DNA of 17,941 nt from an uncultured Eubacterium sp. (GCA_910577215.1 CAJTMQ010000034.1:1-17941); one strand, 5' to 3'. Shown: positions 6,465 through 16,246, numbered from the stretch's first letter. Numbers and translations: made by a program. The notes: generated by a model from the letters alone, not told the origin.

Positions 6465-7304
6465 TTATCCTTTAACCGCACCTGCCACAACGCCTTTAAT
6501 AATATATTTCTGGCAGGCAATATAAAAAATGATTATTGGTATAATTGCAAGCACAAGCATTGCCATAAAGCCGCCCCAGTCAACAGAGCCGTAAGCACCC
6601 TGCATTGCAAGCTGAATTGCAACAGGCATTGTTTTATTGGAGGTGCCCAAAATTAAATAAGGCAGCAGATAATCGTTCCATATCCACATTGCATTTAAAA
6701 TTGCAACCGTTATTGCTGTCGGCTTCAGAATCGGAAAAACAACCATAAAAAAGGTCTGTATAGGATTACAGCCGTCTATCATAGCCGCTTCTTCAATTTC
6801 AAGAGGAATACTCTTAACAAAGCCGCACATCATAAAAACGCTCAATCCTGCACCGAAGCCCAGATAAACAAAAATGATGCCTATTAGATTATTAAGGCTG
6901 AGTGAGGTAACCGTAAAGGTCATCGTAAACATAACCATCTGAAACGGAACAATCATACTGAACACAAAAAGATAATACATCATTTTGGTGAATTTTGATT
7001 TAACCCTTGCTATATACCATGCAGCCATAGAGGTGCATATAACAAGCACTATTACGGCAAAAATCGTTATAAAAAGCGAGCGCAGAAATGCCTGAAGAAT
7101 ATCTGAGGAGCTGATGCCGTTTATATAGTTTTCCAGACCTGCATAGGTTTCTGCATTTGGAAGTGAAAACGGGCTGCTGATTATATTGAATTTTGTTTTA
7201 AATGAATTGATAAAAACAATTATAACGGGTGCAATAAACAAAGCTGCAAGCAGTGCCATCAAAAAGGACAGACTGCCGTTTATTGCATTTTTTCTTCTGT
7301 TCAT
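6465..7304 (-). CDS. Carbohydrate ABC permease, MalG-like
   Basis: The second integral membrane subunit of the importer, 279 residues. Seen: an N-terminal hydrophobic helix (about 12-33), a long extracytoplasmic segment, further helices near 75-99, 107-130, 137-160, 196-213 and 245-265, and the EAA loop EEAAMIDGCNPIQTFFMVVFP at 171-191, which docks on the ATPase. The C-terminus IKGVVAGAVKG is typical of MalG-type (CUT1) permeases. The ATG overlaps the upstream permease stop by one base (TGATG), and AGGAGG lies inside the upstream gene, so the two subunits are translationally coupled. Confidence 0.92.
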   Translation of the reverse strand: MNRRKNAINGSLSFLMALLAALFIAPVIIVFINSFKTKFNIISSPFSLPNAETYAGLENYINGISSSDILQAFLRSLFITIFAVIVLVICTSMAAWYIARVKSKFTKMMYYLFVFSMIVPFQMVMFTMTFTVTSLSLNNLIGIIFVYLGFGAGLSVFMMCGFVKSIPLEIEEAAMIDGCNPIQTFFMVVFPILKPTAITVAILNAMWIWNDYLLPYLILGTSNKTMPVAIQLAMQGAYGSVDWGGFMAMLVLAIIPIIIFYIACQKYIIKGVVAGAVKG

Positions 7305-8149
7305 CAGTGCTCAACCTCCTTTTCATGCGTAAGGCGAAGCTGAATGAAAGCAATAACCGCAACTATGATAAAGAATACAACCGCCTTAGCCTGACCGACT
7401 CCCTGCCAGCCCGACCTGCCGTAAAATGTGTTGTAAATATTGAGTGCCAGCATTTCCGTTTCTCTTGCAGGTGCACCTGCGGTAAGTGCAAGGTTCTGGT
7501 CAAACAGCTTAAAGGAATTGGAAAGCGTTAAAAATGTGCATATCGTTACAGACGGCATTACCATAGGAATGGTAATATATCTGAGAGTTTGCAAAGGACC
7601 TGCGCCGTCTATCTGTGCAGCCTCGTTTAAATCCTGCGGAATATTCTGCAGACCTGCTATATATATAACCATCATATAACCGATCATCTGCCAGTTCATC
7701 AGAACAACAAGACCCCAGAAACCGTATTTTGCGGCAAAGGTTATATCTACACCAAAATGCTCTAGTACACCGTTTATAATTAAATTCCATATATAACCAA
7801 GCACAATTCCGCCTATCAGATTGGGCATAAAAAATACCGTTCTGAAAAGATTTGTGCCTTTGATTCCTCTTGTTAGTACAAGAGCAAGAAAAAACGCAAG
7901 AATATTCACTGATAGAACTGAAACAACAGTAAATTTTACTGTAAACCACAATGAATTGATAAAAGTTTCATCTGCAGTAAATGCCTTTATATAGTTATCA
8001 AATCCTGCCCATGTAGCATTTGTTACCGTTGTAAAATTCGTAAACGAAAGGTAAAGTCCCATAGCAAAGGGAATTAAAAATGCTATAAGAAATGATAGCA
8101 GCGTGGGCAAAGCAAACAGCGGAAAATATTTTTTCAAAGTTTTATTCAT
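7304..8149 (-). CDS. Carbohydrate ABC permease, MalF-like
   Basis: The first membrane subunit of the importer, 281 residues, forming a heterodimer with the MalG-like protein. Seen: hydrophobic helices near 11-35, 66-93, 101-124, 146-166, 195-215 and 253-274, and an EAA loop NEAAQIDGAGPLQTLRYITIP at 175-195. It lacks the large periplasmic loop of enterobacterial MalF, as is usual for Gram-positive CUT1 permeases. An AGGAGA site precedes the ATG. The gene starts 24 bases after the binding-protein gene. Confidence 0.92.
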   Translation of the reverse strand: MNKTLKKYFPLFALPTLLSFLIAFLIPFAMGLYLSFTNFTTVTNATWAGFDNYIKAFTADETFINSLWFTVKFTVVSVLSVNILAFFLALVLTRGIKGTNLFRTVFFMPNLIGGIVLGYIWNLIINGVLEHFGVDITFAAKYGFWGLVVLMNWQMIGYMMVIYIAGLQNIPQDLNEAAQIDGAGPLQTLRYITIPMVMPSVTICTFLTLSNSFKLFDQNLALTAGAPARETEMLALNIYNTFYGRSGWQGVGQAKAVVFFIIVAVIAFIQLRLTHEKEVEH

Positions 8150-8173
8150 TTATATTCTCCTGCCTTCTTTTAA

Positions 8174-9553
8174 TTATTGTGCTGCTGCACTTTCAGATTC
8201 CCACCTTGTGACAACAACATTTTTTACATCATCAAATGATTTGGTACCCTGTGCATACTGAAGGAGAACTGAGCCGAAATCATTTTTGAAATTCTGACTC
8301 GGAAACACAGTAAAGTACCAAGGAATATTTGTAACTCCGTCTTTGTTCATCCATTCAACAACCTGCTTTGCAAGCGGGTCAGACGGCGTTTCATTTTCGT
8401 TAAAGGTATCAAACGGAGCAATAAAGCCAAGATCATTCACAACATAACTCTTGCCCTTTTCACTTGAGTAAAGCCAGTAAATGAAATCTGCCGCAGCTTT
8501 CTGCTCTGCTTCACTTGCCTTTGAATTAATTGCAAGGAAATTCTCTGTTCCTATACAAATTCCCTGTGTTTCTTCTCCTGCAATACCTGTATAGATTGGT
8601 AAAAACTTAATATTGTTTTCTGCAACGGTATTACCTGAAATTTCGCTTATCTGGCTCCAGGCCCAGTTTCCGTTCTGCACCATTGCGGATTTGCCCTGTG
8701 CAAATTCAGCCATTGATTCGTCAACAATTTTTTTACCTAAATCCTTTTTATCGGTAACTGAATTTGTTGTGTATAAATCAAAAATATTTTTATAATTTTC
8801 TGAATATTCAAAGCTTATTTTATTTGCAGCGTCGGATGTTAAATCAACATTATTCTTTTTGAATTCATAATAAACTGGAATGTTTGCAAGATGTGTCTGC
8901 CAGCGCCAATCCTCTCCCGATTTCAATGAGGTTGAAGAAAATACACCGTCAATTCCAAGTGCCGAAGCATTTTTCTGCATGTCCTCTACAATAGCAGAAA
9001 GTGCAGCAAAATTATTTATTTCATCCATAGATTTATAGCTTGTTGCCTTATTGGCAAGTGCAAAATACTTATCCGTAATTGCACTGTTATAAATAATTCC
9101 GTATCCTTCAACAACATAGGGAATTCCGTAAACTGCACCGTTTGAGGTTACAGCCATATCCTTATCGGTAAGGTGCTTATAAATTTCCGTGCCTGATAAA
9201 TCTGCGCAGTAATCCTTCCAGTTATTATAGCCCTTCGGTCCATTTATCTGGAAAATTGTTGGTGCTTCATTGGTTGACATTTTTGCGGTTAAGGTTTGCT
9301 CATAGGTGTTATTGGCAGCAGTTTCAATTACAACCTTTATACCTGTTTCTTTTTCGTATTCATCGGCAATCTGCTGATATTTATTTGCAATTTCAGGCTT
9401 GAAATTAAGATATCTTATAGATTTCACGGCTGCATTCTGGTTATTTGGATTTGTTGTGCCGTTGTTATCATTATCACCTTTACAGCCTGCAAAGGAAGCG
9501 GCAATAACAACACTGCAAATTAACAGCGAAAATATTTTCTTTAATGTATTCAT
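8174..9553 (-). CDS. Sugar-binding lipoprotein of the ABC importer
   Basis: The 459-residue extracellular solute-binding protein (family 1, MalE/UgpB-like) captures the sugar at the cell surface. Seen: a lipoprotein signal peptide with basic start MNTLKK, hydrophobic core and lipobox FAGC, giving lipid-modified C24; then an Asn/Gly/Asp-rich linker (about 25-42) before the globular domain. ETGIKVVIE, the INGPKGYNNWKDYCADLSG region and a C-terminal AAADFIYWLYSSEKGKSYVV are characteristic of the family. It is the first gene of the operon, with a GGAGG site before the ATG. The substrate is inferred as maltodextrin because malQ ends the operon. Other alpha-glucosides cannot be excluded, and no local regulator gene is present. 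Confidence 0.92.
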   Translation of the reverse strand: MNTLKKIFSLLICSVVIAASFAGCKGDNDNNGTTNPNNQNAAVKSIRYLNFKPEIANKYQQIADEYEKETGIKVVIETAANNTYEQTLTAKMSTNEAPTIFQINGPKGYNNWKDYCADLSGTEIYKHLTDKDMAVTSNGAVYGIPYVVEGYGIIYNSAITDKYFALANKATSYKSMDEINNFAALSAIVEDMQKNASALGIDGVFSSTSLKSGEDWRWQTHLANIPVYYEFKKNNVDLTSDAANKISFEYSENYKNIFDLYTTNSVTDKKDLGKKIVDESMAEFAQGKSAMVQNGNWAWSQISEISGNTVAENNIKFLPIYTGIAGEETQGICIGTENFLAINSKASEAEQKAAADFIYWLYSSEKGKSYVVNDLGFIAPFDTFNENETPSDPLAKQVVEWMNKDGVTNIPWYFTVFPSQNFKNDFGSVLLQYAQGTKSFDDVKNVVVTRWESESAAAQ

Positions 9554-9619
9554 TATATATTCCTCCGATTTTTGTTTCCTTTTTTGATTATTCGTTTTTT
9601 TGCCGTTTTTATACGCAAA

Positions 9620-9662
9620 GAAAACAAAAAAGACGAAAATTCAAAATTGAACTTTCGTCTTT
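9620..9662 (-). terminator. Terminator of the metY transcript
   Basis: AAAGACGAAA (9629-9638) pairs with TTTCGTCTTT (9653-9662), a 10-bp stem. On the minus strand it is followed by TTTTGTTTTC. It lies just past the metY stop and separates this unit from the sugar operon. Confidence 0.8.
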
Positions 9663-9676
9663 AAATTAATATTGTT

Positions 9677-10945
9677 TTAAATTTTATCAAGTGCCTGCTG
9701 AATATCCTCAATAATATCCTCCGCTGCTTCAATTCCGCAAGAGAAGCGAATTAAATCAGGTGTTACGCCGCATTCAGCAAGTTCCTTATCACTCAGCTGG
9801 CGGTGTGTTGTTGATGCAGGATGCAGACAGCAGGTGCGTGCATCCGCAACATGCGTTACAATTGCCGCAAGCTTTAAGCTATCCATAAACTTGGTGGCAG
9901 CCTCTCTGCCGCCTTTAACCCCAAAGGAAACAACACCGCATGTGCCGTTCGGCATATACTTTTCAGCAATTTTATACTGCTCATCATCGGAAAGCATCGG
10001 ACATTTTACCCAGGTAATTTTATCATTATTTTTAAGATATTCTGCAACCCTTTTCGCATTTTCACAATGGCGCGCCATTCTTAAATGAAGTGTTTCAAGA
10101 CCCACATTTAAAAGAAATGCATCCTGCGGAGCAGGAATGGAGCCAAGATCTCTCATAAGCTGAACTGTTGCCTTTGTGATATAGGCAGCTTCACCGAAAT
10201 TCTTTGAATATGTTAAACCGTGGTAGCTTTCATCAGGAGTGGTTAAACCCGGAAATTTATCATTCTGCTCCCAATTGAATTTGCCGCTGTCCACAACGGC
10301 ACCGCCGATAGTTGAAGCGTGCCCTTCCATATATTTTGTTGTGGAATGCGTTACAATATCACAGCCGAATTCAAACGGACGGCAGTTGATCGGAGTTGCA
10401 AAGGTATTATCCATAATAAGCGGAATTCCATTTTTATGTGCAACATCTGCAAAGGTTTCAATATCAAGCACATCAAGGCTTGGATTAGAAATTGTTTCAC
10501 CGAAAATACATTTCGTGTTCGGCTTAATGGCAGCCTGAATTTCCTCTGCTGTTGCAAAAGGAGAAACAAATGTAAAATCAATGCCAAGTTTTCTCATTGT
10601 AACATTAAAAAGATTAAATGTTCCGCCGTAAATTGCGGAGCTTGAAACAACGTGATCCCCTGCCTGAGCAATATTAAAAACAGCATAAAAATTTGCAGCC
10701 TGACCGCTTGATGTAAGCATACCGGCAACACCACCCTCCAGAAGAGCAATCTTTGCCGCTGCTAAATCGCAGGTTGGATTCTGAAGCCTTGAATAAAAAT
10801 AACCCGAGGTTTTAAGATCGAACAAATCGCCCATTGCTTCGCTTGAGTCATACTTATAGGTTGTGCTCTGCACAATGGGAATAACTCTCGGTTCACCGCT
10901 TTTGGGCTTATATGCACCCTGCACACAAAGTGTATCTAATTTCAT
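9677..10945 (-). CDS. metY: O-acetylhomoserine sulfhydrylase (PLP-dependent)
   Basis: The enzyme makes homocysteine from O-acetylhomoserine and sulfide in methionine synthesis (cytoplasmic, Cys/Met metabolism PLP family). The 422 residues fit MetY rather than the shorter MetB/MetC. Seen: YSRLQNPT at 51-58 (phosphate contact from the neighbouring subunit), SSGQAAN near 79-85, D179 in MDNTFATP, the PLP lysine K204 in THSTTKYMEGH, and the C-terminal substrate motif DARTCCLHPASTTHRQL. AGGAGA precedes the ATG. The gene follows the ApgM-family gene by 20 bases and is probably in one transcript with it. Given that partner, use of O-phosphohomoserine is a speculative alternative. Confidence 0.92.
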   Translation of the reverse strand: MKLDTLCVQGAYKPKSGEPRVIPIVQSTTYKYDSSEAMGDLFDLKTSGYFYSRLQNPTCDLAAAKIALLEGGVAGMLTSSGQAANFYAVFNIAQAGDHVVSSSAIYGGTFNLFNVTMRKLGIDFTFVSPFATAEEIQAAIKPNTKCIFGETISNPSLDVLDIETFADVAHKNGIPLIMDNTFATPINCRPFEFGCDIVTHSTTKYMEGHASTIGGAVVDSGKFNWEQNDKFPGLTTPDESYHGLTYSKNFGEAAYITKATVQLMRDLGSIPAPQDAFLLNVGLETLHLRMARHCENAKRVAEYLKNNDKITWVKCPMLSDDEQYKIAEKYMPNGTCGVVSFGVKGGREAATKFMDSLKLAAIVTHVADARTCCLHPASTTHRQLSDKELAECGVTPDLIRFSCGIEAAEDIIEDIQQALDKI

Positions 10946-10965
10946 ATATTTCTCCTAACTAAAAA

Positions 10966-12174
10966 TTAATCTTCTATAAAATGAGTCATAATGCCGGGAC
11001 CAAAATCAATAAAGTTTCCCGTTGCCGCAGCAGTTTCCTCATTTATTGTATCAACACCCTGAATTTCCTTATTCTTATGGTAGATAAGATACGGAACAGG
11101 ATCTGATGCGTGTGTTCTTGTTACAATAGGTGTAGGGTGATCGGGAAGAATCATAATTTTATAATCTTCAAATTTTTTCAGACCCTCAAAGAGTATCGGA
11201 AGAACTCTTTCATCTATCATTTCAATTGCACGGACTTTATTTTCAGGCTCATTTCTGTGACCGCATTCATCAGTGGCTTCAAAGTGAATATAAACAAGAT
11301 CATTTCTTTCCAATATATCAAGACCTGCCCTTGCCTTGCCTTCAAAATTAGTGTCTATATAACCTGTTGCACCCTCTACCTCTGCAACCTCCATCTTTGC
11401 ACAGCCGCCTATGCCTTTTATAAGGTCTACCGCAGATACAACACCGCCTTTAATTCCGTTTATTTCTTCAAAGGTGCCGATTGCAGGCCTTGTTCCCTCG
11501 CCCCAGAGCCATATTGAATTGGCAGGGCGCTTACCCCTTGCTTTTCTTGCAATATTGACAGGGTGATTTTTTAGAATATCATATGATTTTTTCATCATTT
11601 CAATAAGCGGGGCCGCATTTTTGCTGTCTGAAAGATATTCTGTTATAACCTTACCTGTAATATCATGAGGCGGAGTCATCTTTCCGAGCTGCGTGGTTCC
11701 GTTTGACCATATAAGGCAGTGACGGTATGAAACACCCGGATAGAATTTAAAAATATCATTACCGAATTCTGCTTCAACTGTTTTTATAATTTCTGCCGCT
11801 TCTTCTGTTGAAATATCATCAGCACAGTAATCCTCAATTGTTTTTTCCTCATAAGGCTTATCATCCTCAGAAAGAGTGACCAGATTACATCTTAACGAAA
11901 CATCTGTAGGAAGCATATCAATGCCGATTGATGCTGCTTCAAGAGGACTTCTGCCTGTGTAATATTTCATCGGATCAAAACCCATAACACTCATATTGGC
12001 TACATCAGAGCCCGGTTTTAATCCCTCGGCAACAGTCCTTACCAATCCAACCTCTGCACGCTGCGCGAGATAGTCAAGATTTGGTTTTTCGGCAACCATC
12101 ATAGGTGTTTTTCCGTTCAATGCAGGCACAGGGTAATCTGCCATACCATCATAAAGAACTACTACATACTTCAT
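10966..12174 (-). CDS. ApgM-family phosphotransferase, possible homoserine kinase
   Basis: A 402-residue member of the alkaline phosphatase superfamily, archaeal-type cofactor-independent phosphoglycerate mutase group. Seen: metal-binding D9 in YDGMADYP, the phosphorylated-serine region PGSDVANMSVMGFDP (S62), ATDECGH (D302, H306), PDHPTP (D345, H346) and H355 in THASDPVPY. The family either interconverts 3- and 2-phosphoglycerate or, for a bacterial subgroup, has been proposed to act as homoserine kinase. The adjoining metY and the absence of glycolytic genes favour the amino acid role, but this is inference. GGGAGGA lies 8 bases before the ATG. It starts 80 bases after purL, without a clear terminator between. 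Confidence 0.8.
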   Translation of the reverse strand: MKYVVVLYDGMADYPVPALNGKTPMMVAEKPNLDYLAQRAEVGLVRTVAEGLKPGSDVANMSVMGFDPMKYYTGRSPLEAASIGIDMLPTDVSLRCNLVTLSEDDKPYEEKTIEDYCADDISTEEAAEIIKTVEAEFGNDIFKFYPGVSYRHCLIWSNGTTQLGKMTPPHDITGKVITEYLSDSKNAAPLIEMMKKSYDILKNHPVNIARKARGKRPANSIWLWGEGTRPAIGTFEEINGIKGGVVSAVDLIKGIGGCAKMEVAEVEGATGYIDTNFEGKARAGLDILERNDLVYIHFEATDECGHRNEPENKVRAIEMIDERVLPILFEGLKKFEDYKIMILPDHPTPIVTRTHASDPVPYLIYHKNKEIQGVDTINEETAAATGNFIDFGPGIMTHFIED

Positions 12175-12207
12175 TATTTTGTCCTCCCATAAATATGAAA
12201 TGTTTTT

Positions 12208-12246
12208 ACCTCTGTGCCTTACTTAAATTAAAGAAGACACAGAGGT
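12208..12246. repeat. Inverted repeat between purL and the ApgM-family gene
   Basis: ACCTCTGTG (12208-12216) and CACAGAGGT (12238-12246) form a 9-bp stem with an AT-rich 21-base loop directly after the purL stop. On the minus strand the stem is followed by A residues, not T, so it is not a standard terminator. It may be a processing or stability element. Confidence 0.45.
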
Positions 12247-12254
12247 TTAAAATC

Positions 12255-15200
12255 TTACTTAAAATACTTTACGCCGCTTTCAAATATTTTCATATCCTTT
12301 TCAAACGGAACATTACCGTAAAGATTTTCACCCTTTCTTTCGGAATGACCCATCTTACCGAATACTCTGCCGTCAGGAGAAGTAATACCCTCAACTGCAC
12401 AAACAGAGCCGTTAGGATTAAACGGCATATCTGCAACAGGCTCGCCCTGCGGGTTAACATACTGCGTTGCAACCTGACCGTTTTCAATAAGCTTTTTCAT
12501 AACATCGTTATTTGCAACAAAACGACCCTCACCGTGAGAAATCGGAATAGCAAACATATCACCTGCATTAACACCCGAGAGCCAAGGTGATTTTGTGCTT
12601 GTAACACGAGTGTATGCCATTGAAGATATATGTCTGCCGATTGTATTAAATGTAAGTGTCGGGTCATCCGGCTTGATTTCAACAATCTCACCGTACGGTA
12701 CCAAGCCAAGCTTAATAAGTGCCTGGAAACCGTTGCAGATACCGAGCATCAGTCCGTCTCGGCAGTTCAGAAGCTTAGAAACAGCCTCCTTAACCTTAGG
12801 ATTACGGAAGGTTGTTGCGATAAACTTGCCTGAGCCTTCAGGTTCATCACCGCCTGAGAAGCCGCCCGGAAGCATTACAATCTGGCTTTCCTCAATAGAT
12901 TTAACCATCTTATCTATGGTTGCATTGATTGCTGCGGAAGAAAGATTATTAACAACAAGTATTTCTGTTTCTGCACCCGCTTTTTCAAATGCACGTGCCG
13001 TATCAACCTCACAGTTTGTGCCGGGGAATGCAGGAATAAATACCTTTGGCTTTGCAACCTTATTTTTAGCAATAAATATTGAACGCTCTTTATAAAGCGG
13101 AACATCATACGGCATAGCCGCATCAGCCTTGCTGTCTGTAGGGAATACGCCCTCCAGCTTGCCTGCCCACGCTTCAATGAGCTCATCAACAGTAAGCACT
13201 TCACCATCTATAATAAATACACCGTTATCGTTAACCGTACCGAGTTCAACAGCACCGCCGATAAAATCTATTTCCTTATCTGCCGCAATTTCAACAACGA
13301 TATTTCCCTGCTTAGCCGCAAATAAGGTTTCCTTATCAAGATTCTGTGCAAAGGTAAAGCCCATTTTGTTGCCGAATGCCATTTTGCATACACAGGCAGC
13401 AGCGCCGCCCTCTTTAACAACACTTGCAGCAAGAATACTGCCGTTTCTTACACCCTCATAAACACTTACCATAAATGCCATTGCTGCTTCATAATCAGGC
13501 AAACCTGTTTCTTCTTTAACGGGAAGCTCTGCCATAAACACCTTTGAGCCTGTACGCTTAAACTGAGATGAAGCTGTTTTTGAAGCCTCACTCATACCTA
13601 CAGCAAAGGAAACAAGAGTCGGCGGAACATCAAGGTCATTGAATGAGCCGCTCATACTGTCCTTACCGCCGATAGAAGGCGTGCCGTAGCCGATCTGAGC
13701 TGAAATAGAGCCGAGAAGAGCAGCAGTAGGCTTGCCCCAACGCTTAGGATCATCATTAAGTCTTTCAAAATATTCCTGGAACGTAAGCCTTGCTTCACTC
13801 GGATTACAACCAACGCACGCAAGCTTTGCAAGTGACTCTGTTACCGCAAATGCAGAGGAATGGAACGGGCTCCAGCGTGAAAGCTTTGGAATAAAGCCGT
13901 ATGACATAACTGTTGCCGTATCTGTTTCACCCTCAAGAAGCGGAATTTTAGCAACCATTGCTTCTTCGGGAGTAAGCTGATATTTACCTGCATAAGGCAT
14001 AAGAACGGTTGCCGCACCGATTGAAGAGTCAAAACGCTCCACAAGACCCTTCTGGCTGCAAACCTCAAGCCTTGAAAGATTTTCTTTAAGAGCCTGTGCG
14101 TTTGTTTTATCCTGAAGCTGTGCAGGAACTGCGTTTCTGTAATTTTCATTTTCATCAACTGCGGCAATAACTGCATCTGCATGCTGCGTTACACCGTTTG
14201 TGTTCAGGAAGTCACGGCTGATATCAACAATTTTATCTCCGCGCCATGTCATAACAAGACGGTTTGAAGATGTAACAACCGCAACCGGAGTTGCCTCCAA
14301 ATTTTCTTCATTGGAAAGAGCAATAAATTTATCAACATCTTCTTTGTTGAGCACAACCGCCATTCTTTCCTGTGATTCGGAAATAGCAAGCTCTGTGCCG
14401 TCCAGTCCGTCATACTTCTTCGGAACCTTATCAAGATCTATATTCAGACCGTCTGCAAGCTCACCGATTGCAACGGAAACACCGCCTGCACCGAAATCGT
14501 TGCATCTTTTAATCATTTTTGAAACGGCAGGGTTGCGGAATAATCTCTGGATTTTTCTTTCTGTAGGAGGATTACCCTTCTGAACCTCTGCACCGCAGGT
14601 TTCAATTGATGAGCTGTTGTGCGCCTTTGAAGAACCTGTTGCACCACCGCAGCCGTCGCGTCCTGTTCGGCCGCCGAGCAGAACGATAATATCTCCGTCC
14701 TGAGGAACCTCACGTATAACATTTTCCTTTGGAGAAGCACCGATTACTGCACCGATTTCCATACGCTTTGCAACATAGCCGTCGTCATAAAGCTCTGTTA
14801 CCTGACCTGTTGCAAGACCAATCTGGTTACCGTAGCTGGAATAACCCTGTGCCGCACCTGTAGTAATCTTTTTCTGCGGAAGCTTTGCATCAAGTGTTTC
14901 CTCAAAAGGCGTGGTGGGATCACCGGAGCCTGTAACACGCATTGCCTGATAAACATAGGCTCTGCCTGAAAGCGGATCACGGATTGCACCGCCGAGGCAG
15001 GTTGCCGCACCGCCGAAAGGCTCAATTTCTGTTGGATGGTTATGTGTTTCATTTTTGAACTGAACAAGCCACTGCTCCTCTTTTCCGTCTATAACTACCG
15101 GAACTTCAATAGAGCATGCGTTGATTTCATCACTTTCATCAAGGTTTGTTACAATACCGCGCTTTTTAAGCACCTTGGTGCCGATGCAGGCCATATCCAT

Positions 15201-16016
15201 AAGGCAAACATCCTTTTCACGGTCACCGTAAACCTCATTTCTGATTTCAAAATACTGATTAAGAGCTTCTTCAATTGCAGCCTTATATCTGCCGTCCTCA
15301 ATCACAATGCTGTCAAGCTTTGTGCTGAAGGTGGTATGGCGGCAGTGGTCGCTCCAATATGTATCTATAACCTTAAGTTCTGTAAGGCTCGGATCTCTTT
15401 CTTCCGTTTTAAAATAATCACGCACCCAGCAAAGGTCTGCCACGCTCATTGCAAACCCCATTGAAGCATGGTACTGCGCAATTTCCTCATCTGTTTTGCA
15501 GATAAATCCCGCAATACGGATAATATCGGCAGGCACATCTGCAGAAATATCAAGAGTTTCAGGCTTTTCCATTGAAGCCTCTCTTGATTCAACCGGGTTA
15601 ATTATATATGATTTGATTTTAGAAAATTCCTCATCACTTATATCACCCTTAACGGCAATCACCTTTGCACTTGTAATAACAGGGCGGTCGCCTGCAGTTA
15701 AAAGCTGAATGCACTGTGCCGCACTGTCTGCCCTCTGGTCATACTGACCGGGCAGAAATTCCGTTGCAAAATAACGCCAGTCAGCAGGAATATCAATTTC
15801 ATCATAAACATTATCAAGGTTTGGCTCTGAAAGAATTTCCTTTACCGCGCTTGAAAATTCCTCCGCTGAAACGCCCTCAGCATCATAACGGTTGATTATT
15901 CTTAAATTTTCAATTCCTGTGATGCCTACGTTTGTTTTAAGATCCTCCATAATATGGCGGGCCTCAATATCGTTGCCGATTTTCTTTTCAACAAAAATAC
16001 GAAATACGTTTGCCAT
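12255..16016 (-). CDS. purL: Phosphoribosylformylglycinamidine synthase, fused glutaminase
   Basis: The enzyme converts FGAR, ATP and glutamine to FGAM, the fourth step of purine synthesis. The 1253-residue single chain carries N-terminal, synthetase and glutaminase parts, so separate PurS and PurQ are not needed. This long form is common in clostridia. Seen: DTYWSDHCRHTTF at 218-230, the ATP-site stretch around NETHNHPTEIEPFGG from 322, a second synthetase half with GGKDSMSGSF, then a class I glutaminase from about residue 989 with nucleophile C1094 in LGICNGFQ and the His/Glu pair H1171 and E1173 in SHGEGRF. The ATG at 16016 has an AGGAGA site. It is monocistronic or reads into the ApgM-family gene. 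No other pur gene is in the window. Confidence 0.96.
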   Translation of the reverse strand: MANVFRIFVEKKIGNDIEARHIMEDLKTNVGITGIENLRIINRYDAEGVSAEEFSSAVKEILSEPNLDNVYDEIDIPADWRYFATEFLPGQYDQRADSAAQCIQLLTAGDRPVITSAKVIAVKGDISDEEFSKIKSYIINPVESREASMEKPETLDISADVPADIIRIAGFICKTDEEIAQYHASMGFAMSVADLCWVRDYFKTEERDPSLTELKVIDTYWSDHCRHTTFSTKLDSIVIEDGRYKAAIEEALNQYFEIRNEVYGDREKDVCLMDMACIGTKVLKKRGIVTNLDESDEINACSIEVPVVIDGKEEQWLVQFKNETHNHPTEIEPFGGAATCLGGAIRDPLSGRAYVYQAMRVTGSGDPTTPFEETLDAKLPQKKITTGAAQGYSSYGNQIGLATGQVTELYDDGYVAKRMEIGAVIGASPKENVIREVPQDGDIIVLLGGRTGRDGCGGATGSSKAHNSSSIETCGAEVQKGNPPTERKIQRLFRNPAVSKMIKRCNDFGAGGVSVAIGELADGLNIDLDKVPKKYDGLDGTELAISESQERMAVVLNKEDVDKFIALSNEENLEATPVAVVTSSNRLVMTWRGDKIVDISRDFLNTNGVTQHADAVIAAVDENENYRNAVPAQLQDKTNAQALKENLSRLEVCSQKGLVERFDSSIGAATVLMPYAGKYQLTPEEAMVAKIPLLEGETDTATVMSYGFIPKLSRWSPFHSSAFAVTESLAKLACVGCNPSEARLTFQEYFERLNDDPKRWGKPTAALLGSISAQIGYGTPSIGGKDSMSGSFNDLDVPPTLVSFAVGMSEASKTASSQFKRTGSKVFMAELPVKEETGLPDYEAAMAFMVSVYEGVRNGSILAASVVKEGGAAACVCKMAFGNKMGFTFAQNLDKETLFAAKQGNIVVEIAADKEIDFIGGAVELGTVNDNGVFIIDGEVLTVDELIEAWAGKLEGVFPTDSKADAAMPYDVPLYKERSIFIAKNKVAKPKVFIPAFPGTNCEVDTARAFEKAGAETEILVVNNLSSAAINATIDKMVKSIEESQIVMLPGGFSGGDEPEGSGKFIATTFRNPKVKEAVSKLLNCRDGLMLGICNGFQALIKLGLVPYGEIVEIKPDDPTLTFNTIGRHISSMAYTRVTSTKSPWLSGVNAGDMFAIPISHGEGRFVANNDVMKKLIENGQVATQYVNPQGEPVADMPFNPNGSVCAVEGITSPDGRVFGKMGHSERKGENLYGNVPFEKDMKIFESGVKYFK

Positions 16017-16033
16017 TAATTTAATTCTCCTTG

Positions 16034-16047
16034 TTTAATATATTAAA
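16034..16047. promoter_or_regulatory. 14-base perfect palindrome before purL
   Basis: TTTAATATATTAAA lies in the 5' leader of purL, about 18 bases upstream of the start codon, and is flanked by TTG and, two bases further on, CAA. It could be a repressor site, but AT-rich palindromes arise by chance in such DNA. Confidence 0.3.
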
Positions 16048-16087
16048 AACAAATTTATATGTATAATAACACAAACTGTTTATTTTG

Positions 16088-16115
16088 CCTATAGCATTTC
16101 TTAATTTTTAGTCAA
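16088..16115 (-). promoter_or_regulatory. Candidate purL promoter
   Basis: TTGACT (complement of 16110-16115), a 16-base spacer and TATAGG (complement of 16088-16093). The -10 box is poor, so this is tentative. I see no purine riboswitch core in the leader. Confidence 0.35.
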
Positions 16116-16161
16116 TAATTTGTAAAAAAGCAATTAACTTTTACATTTTTTTTAATAATTA

Positions 16162-16170
16162 TGATATAAT
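16162..16170 (+). promoter_or_regulatory. Extended -10 promoter of the PAS gene
   Basis: TGATATAAT at 16162-16170 is a consensus extended -10 element. A TTTACA at 16140-16145 is 19 bases upstream, a long spacing. The predicted start is near 16177, giving a leader of about 70 bases in which I see no riboswitch. Confidence 0.6.
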
Positions 16171-16246
16171 ATACCATACAGATATATGGTGACTGCATTA
16201 TCTATATCATTCATCATTAATAAACAGTAAGGGGTATAAATAAATT

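Noticed and set aside
9599..9619. TTTGC-N11-GCAAA as an operator of the sugar operon
   Set aside because: The arms are only 5 bases in very AT-rich DNA and no regulator gene or clear promoter supports it.
12208..12246. purL terminator
   Set aside because: The stem is good but A residues, not T, follow it on the minus strand.
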